NCBI GenBank assembly: GCA_949752735.1
Contig: OX457036.1
Coordinates: 10,645,609-10,709,608 of the forward strand
Source of the DNA: Lumbricus terrestris
Lineage: Eukaryota; Annelida; Clitellata; Crassiclitellata; Lumbricidae
Length of the DNA stretch: 64,000 bases
Reading direction: 5' to 3'
Of the stretch, positions 61,492 through 64,000 are shown piece by piece. A program made the position numbers and the translations under genes. The notes beneath the pieces are model-generated. The model saw only the letters and a list, made by a program, of their open reading frames with translations. It did no database searches and had not been told where the DNA came from. Each line of letters starts with the position of its first letter. Position 1 is the stretch's first letter.

Positions 61492-61562
61492 AGTTCGTCC
61501 CCTAAAACCATGAACAAGTCTCCGTCTGGCGGAGACTTGTTCATGGTTTTAGGGGACGAACT
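61492..61562. repeat. Perfect 33-bp hairpin with 5-nt loop
   Basis: Arms 61492-61524 and 61530-61562 are exact inverses around the loop TCTGG. It lies just past the TTCC tract. Confidence 0.95.
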
Positions 61563-62110
61563 CGCGGTTCGAAGGACGATCGCCGAGCAGGGAAGTGCGG
61601 AAGAGGCTTGGGGAGGGGATGTGCTCCTAACCATTTTCGAATTTTTTTCTTGCCACACTGCAATGGTAGCATCTTAGGCTGTCATTTTTACGAAATTGTC
61701 GTGGTTTAAGACTTGAAAAGCATCCCTGCCGTTGTTTAGAAAATTTCCACACAACATGATACAGTAACCGTTTTGCTGTTATCTCATCAAAATTTCCCAT
61801 TATTTCACTCTTTGGGTCAATATGTACTTCTCTTGGAATCCACACAGAAGAAAAGCACAATCTTCGTTGGCATGCATGGGCATCTTGGAGCAGTCTCCCC
61901 TATTTAGGTCAACACTCAACAGACTCAAATTTTGCACAAGAAATCAAAAAATTCTTTCTACATTAACCGTTATTTAGTGAGCCAGATCTAACATTGTGGA
62001 AGATAGTTTTTCAAATAGTTTTCACAGACAATTTAGTCAAGGCTGATTTGTTAATTAACGCAGACAAAACAATATCCAGTTTGTGTGATGCTGGGAGGAG
62101 ATTCTCGCCA

Positions 62111-62480
62111 AGGGCGGATCCAGAACGTTCCGAAGGGGGGCCAAAATTTTCGGTCTTGTTGGTGGAACAGGGGAAAAATTTGGTGTGATTTGGTTTGACG
62201 AACTTTTTTTAGTCATCGACCAATTTTCAGGGAAAAAGAAGATACCAATTCATCCGCCAAAAAAGTTGATGACTTTTTTTTAGTCATCGACCAATTTTCC
62301 GGGATAAGAACATACCATTTCAACCGCTAAATCGAACGGGGGGCCACGTCCCATACGATTTTGTAATGGGGAGTGGCCTGATGTCCTGTTTTTCTCTCCC
62401 GCTACATTTATTTAATAGCTTGTTGAAACCAAATGGGGTGGGGCCACGTCCCATGCAATATTTTTATGGGGGGGAGCATG
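62111..62480. mobile_element. MITE fragment, GGGCGGATCCAG family
   Basis: Starts CAAGGGCGGATCCAGAACG like the 20125-20397 copy and repeats GACTTTTTTTTAGTCATCGA-type words. GGGGGCCACGTCCCAT occurs twice. The right end is not found. Confidence 0.5.
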
Positions 62481-62635
62481 GCCGGATTGGCCCCCTGCAT
62501 ACATACATGCATACATACATACATTGTTTGGTATGCAGACAGCATATTAAACAAACTAAATGAAATAAAAGACCTGTTGTCACTTTTACCTGTCAACGTG
62601 CTAAGACCTGGTTAACCGAAAACCAAGCTGATCTA

Positions 62636-63808
62636 CAGGGTGCGCCAAAAAAAGTAATCCCCTACGGCTTTTTGTCAATATCTTGGTCAAAAATAGGAAT
62701 TTTTCAAATCCAGTTTTACGGGCTTGAAGGTAATTCATATCTACGTACAATAGCCAAATTTCATCGCCATATCTGAAACAGAACAAAAGTTATATCACTT
62801 TTAGTGAGGTCACCCACCGTTTTTTGACGATTCAAAAACGCGACGCAACAAAAAGTAAGAAAAAACCAATTTAATTATTCTGGCCAATATCATGGCCGGA
62901 AGTAAGAATTTTGAAATGAAATTTTACAGGCTTAAAGACAATTCATATTTGCACATGATGGCCAGATTTCAGCAAAATATTTCAAACAGAATAAAAGTTA
63001 TGGCACTTTTAAAGAGGCCACCCACCGTTTTTTGACGATTCAAAGACGTGACGCAGCAAAAAGGTAGCAAAAACACGATTTTATTTAGTCTCATCTCAAA
63101 TAATTGTTATCAAATAGCCTTGATATTGCCAGATGATCATTGTTATAACTATTGACAAAGGAACAGGGCACCAGCGTAGCTGCACGTCACTGAGAAGTCA
63201 CTTAGCAAGATGACAATAAAATCGGTAAATAAGGAATCTGTCAGCTTAATCAACAGCTTCATCAAGAACTTTGCAAAGAGACTCAAAAGAAGTTTTGGCA
63301 CTGGTGGTGGGCACATTGAGCACAAGTTGTGAAGCACTGCTAAGTTCATTTGACAACAGTTATTTGAGATGAGACTTAATAAAAGCGTGTTTTTGTTACT
63401 TTTTGTTGCGTTTCGTTTTTGAATCGTCAAAAACGGTGGGTGGCCTCACTAAAAGTGGTATAACTTTTGTCGTGTTTGAAATATTTTGATAAAATCTGGC
63501 CATCATATGCAGGTATGAATTGTCTTTAAGCGTGTAAAATTTCATATCGATATTCTTACTTTTGGCCAAGATATTGGCCAAAAACCTAATTTTTGTTGCG
63601 CTTCGTTTTTGAATCGTCAAAAAACGCTGGGTGGCCTCACTAAAAGTGATATAACTTTTGTTCTGTTTGAAATATGTTTTTAAAATTTGACCACTGTACG
63701 TAAATATGAATTGCCCTTAAGTCTGTAAAGTTTCATTTAAAAATTCGTATGTTCGGCCAAGATATGGGCAAAAAACCGTAGGGGATTACTTTTTTTTGGC
63801 GCACCCTG
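62636..63808. mobile_element. 1.2-kb fold-back element with TA target
   Basis: Ends CAGGGTGCGCCAAAAAAA and TTTTTTTTGGCGCACCCTG lie between TA dinucleotides (62634-62635 and 63809-63810). Each arm contains two copies of a unit of about 230 bp with GGTGGGTGGCCTCACTAAAA or its inverse. No coding frame. Confidence 0.85.
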
Positions 63809-63837
63809 TAATTAACTATTGATTTATAGGTAAATCT

Positions 63838-64000
63838 AGAGGCGATGGGAGGGTGGCGGTGGTGTGGGGTTTTTAATAAAGCAAGAAGCTTTCGTTGAGG
63901 TCCTTACGGATGTAGTGGAAGCATCTTCCTCCCGTTCGTTTGAAGGATTATTTATCCGTTTACCACACAACCGAGGCTCGTCGATAACAGGCGTAATACA
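63838..64000 (+). pseudogene. LINE endonuclease fragment, runs off the window
   Basis: Translates as RGDGRVAVVWG, then after a one-base frame change FLIKQEAFVEVLTDVVEASS, then SRSFEGLFIRLPHNRGSSIT and GVI. This is the late endonuclease region of LINE ORF2 proteins (FE-LF-I followed by SS-T-GVI). Frameshifted, so probably dead. Confidence 0.6.

Overview
The window is metazoan nuclear DNA: genes are split by GT-AG introns, coding exons are sparse, and most of the sequence is AT-rich and filled with microsatellites, SINEs, LINE tails and cut-and-paste transposon remnants. The gene set and the many TAGGCCTA-like words in noncoding DNA suggest a marine invertebrate deuterostome, perhaps an echinoderm. 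That placement is inference; nothing in the window names the species.

Six protein-coding genes can be assembled by matching splice phases by eye. From left to right: (1) a plus-strand gene for a protein with about eleven zinc fingers (388-8159, 5' end outside the window); (2) a minus-strand torsin-family AAA+ ATPase whose coding sequence is one exon (12166-13851); (3) a plus-strand 14-exon gene for a 780-residue protein with two RRM-like domains and an Arg/Glu/Ser-rich tail (15342-33500); (4) a small plus-strand gene for an RII-alpha/DPY-30-like docking protein with a C-terminal octapeptide repeat (36902-37444); (5) a minus-strand nine-exon lysosomal thioesterase gene, PPT2, complete from signal peptide to stop (43962-52313); (6) a plus-strand two-exon gene for a small secreted, prohormone-like protein of unknown family (57078-58122). 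They look like independent genes; nothing suggests a shared pathway.

The rest is largely mobile DNA. Many insertions still show both terminal inverted repeats and a direct target-site duplication. At least a dozen have 8-bp duplications (perfect or nearly so) as in hAT elements, some nested inside each other. Two long fold-back elements lie between TA dinucleotides (22728-24435 and 62636-63808), and a third, 2.4 kb long, has a 4-bp duplication (9693-12101). Two tiny hairpin elements are bounded by TTAA. A tRNA-derived SINE and the 3' tails of a LINE family ending in GAATGA repeats recur throughout, and a LINE endonuclease fragment runs off the right edge.

Points most worth a second look: the small secreted precursor; a hAT-like element that carries about 1 kb of degenerate GGAACA minisatellite; two perfect hairpins of 33 and 38 bp; a 25-bp-period array of ATGCAAAT octamers; a GC-AG intron in PPT2; and two competing splice donors near the end of the RRM gene.
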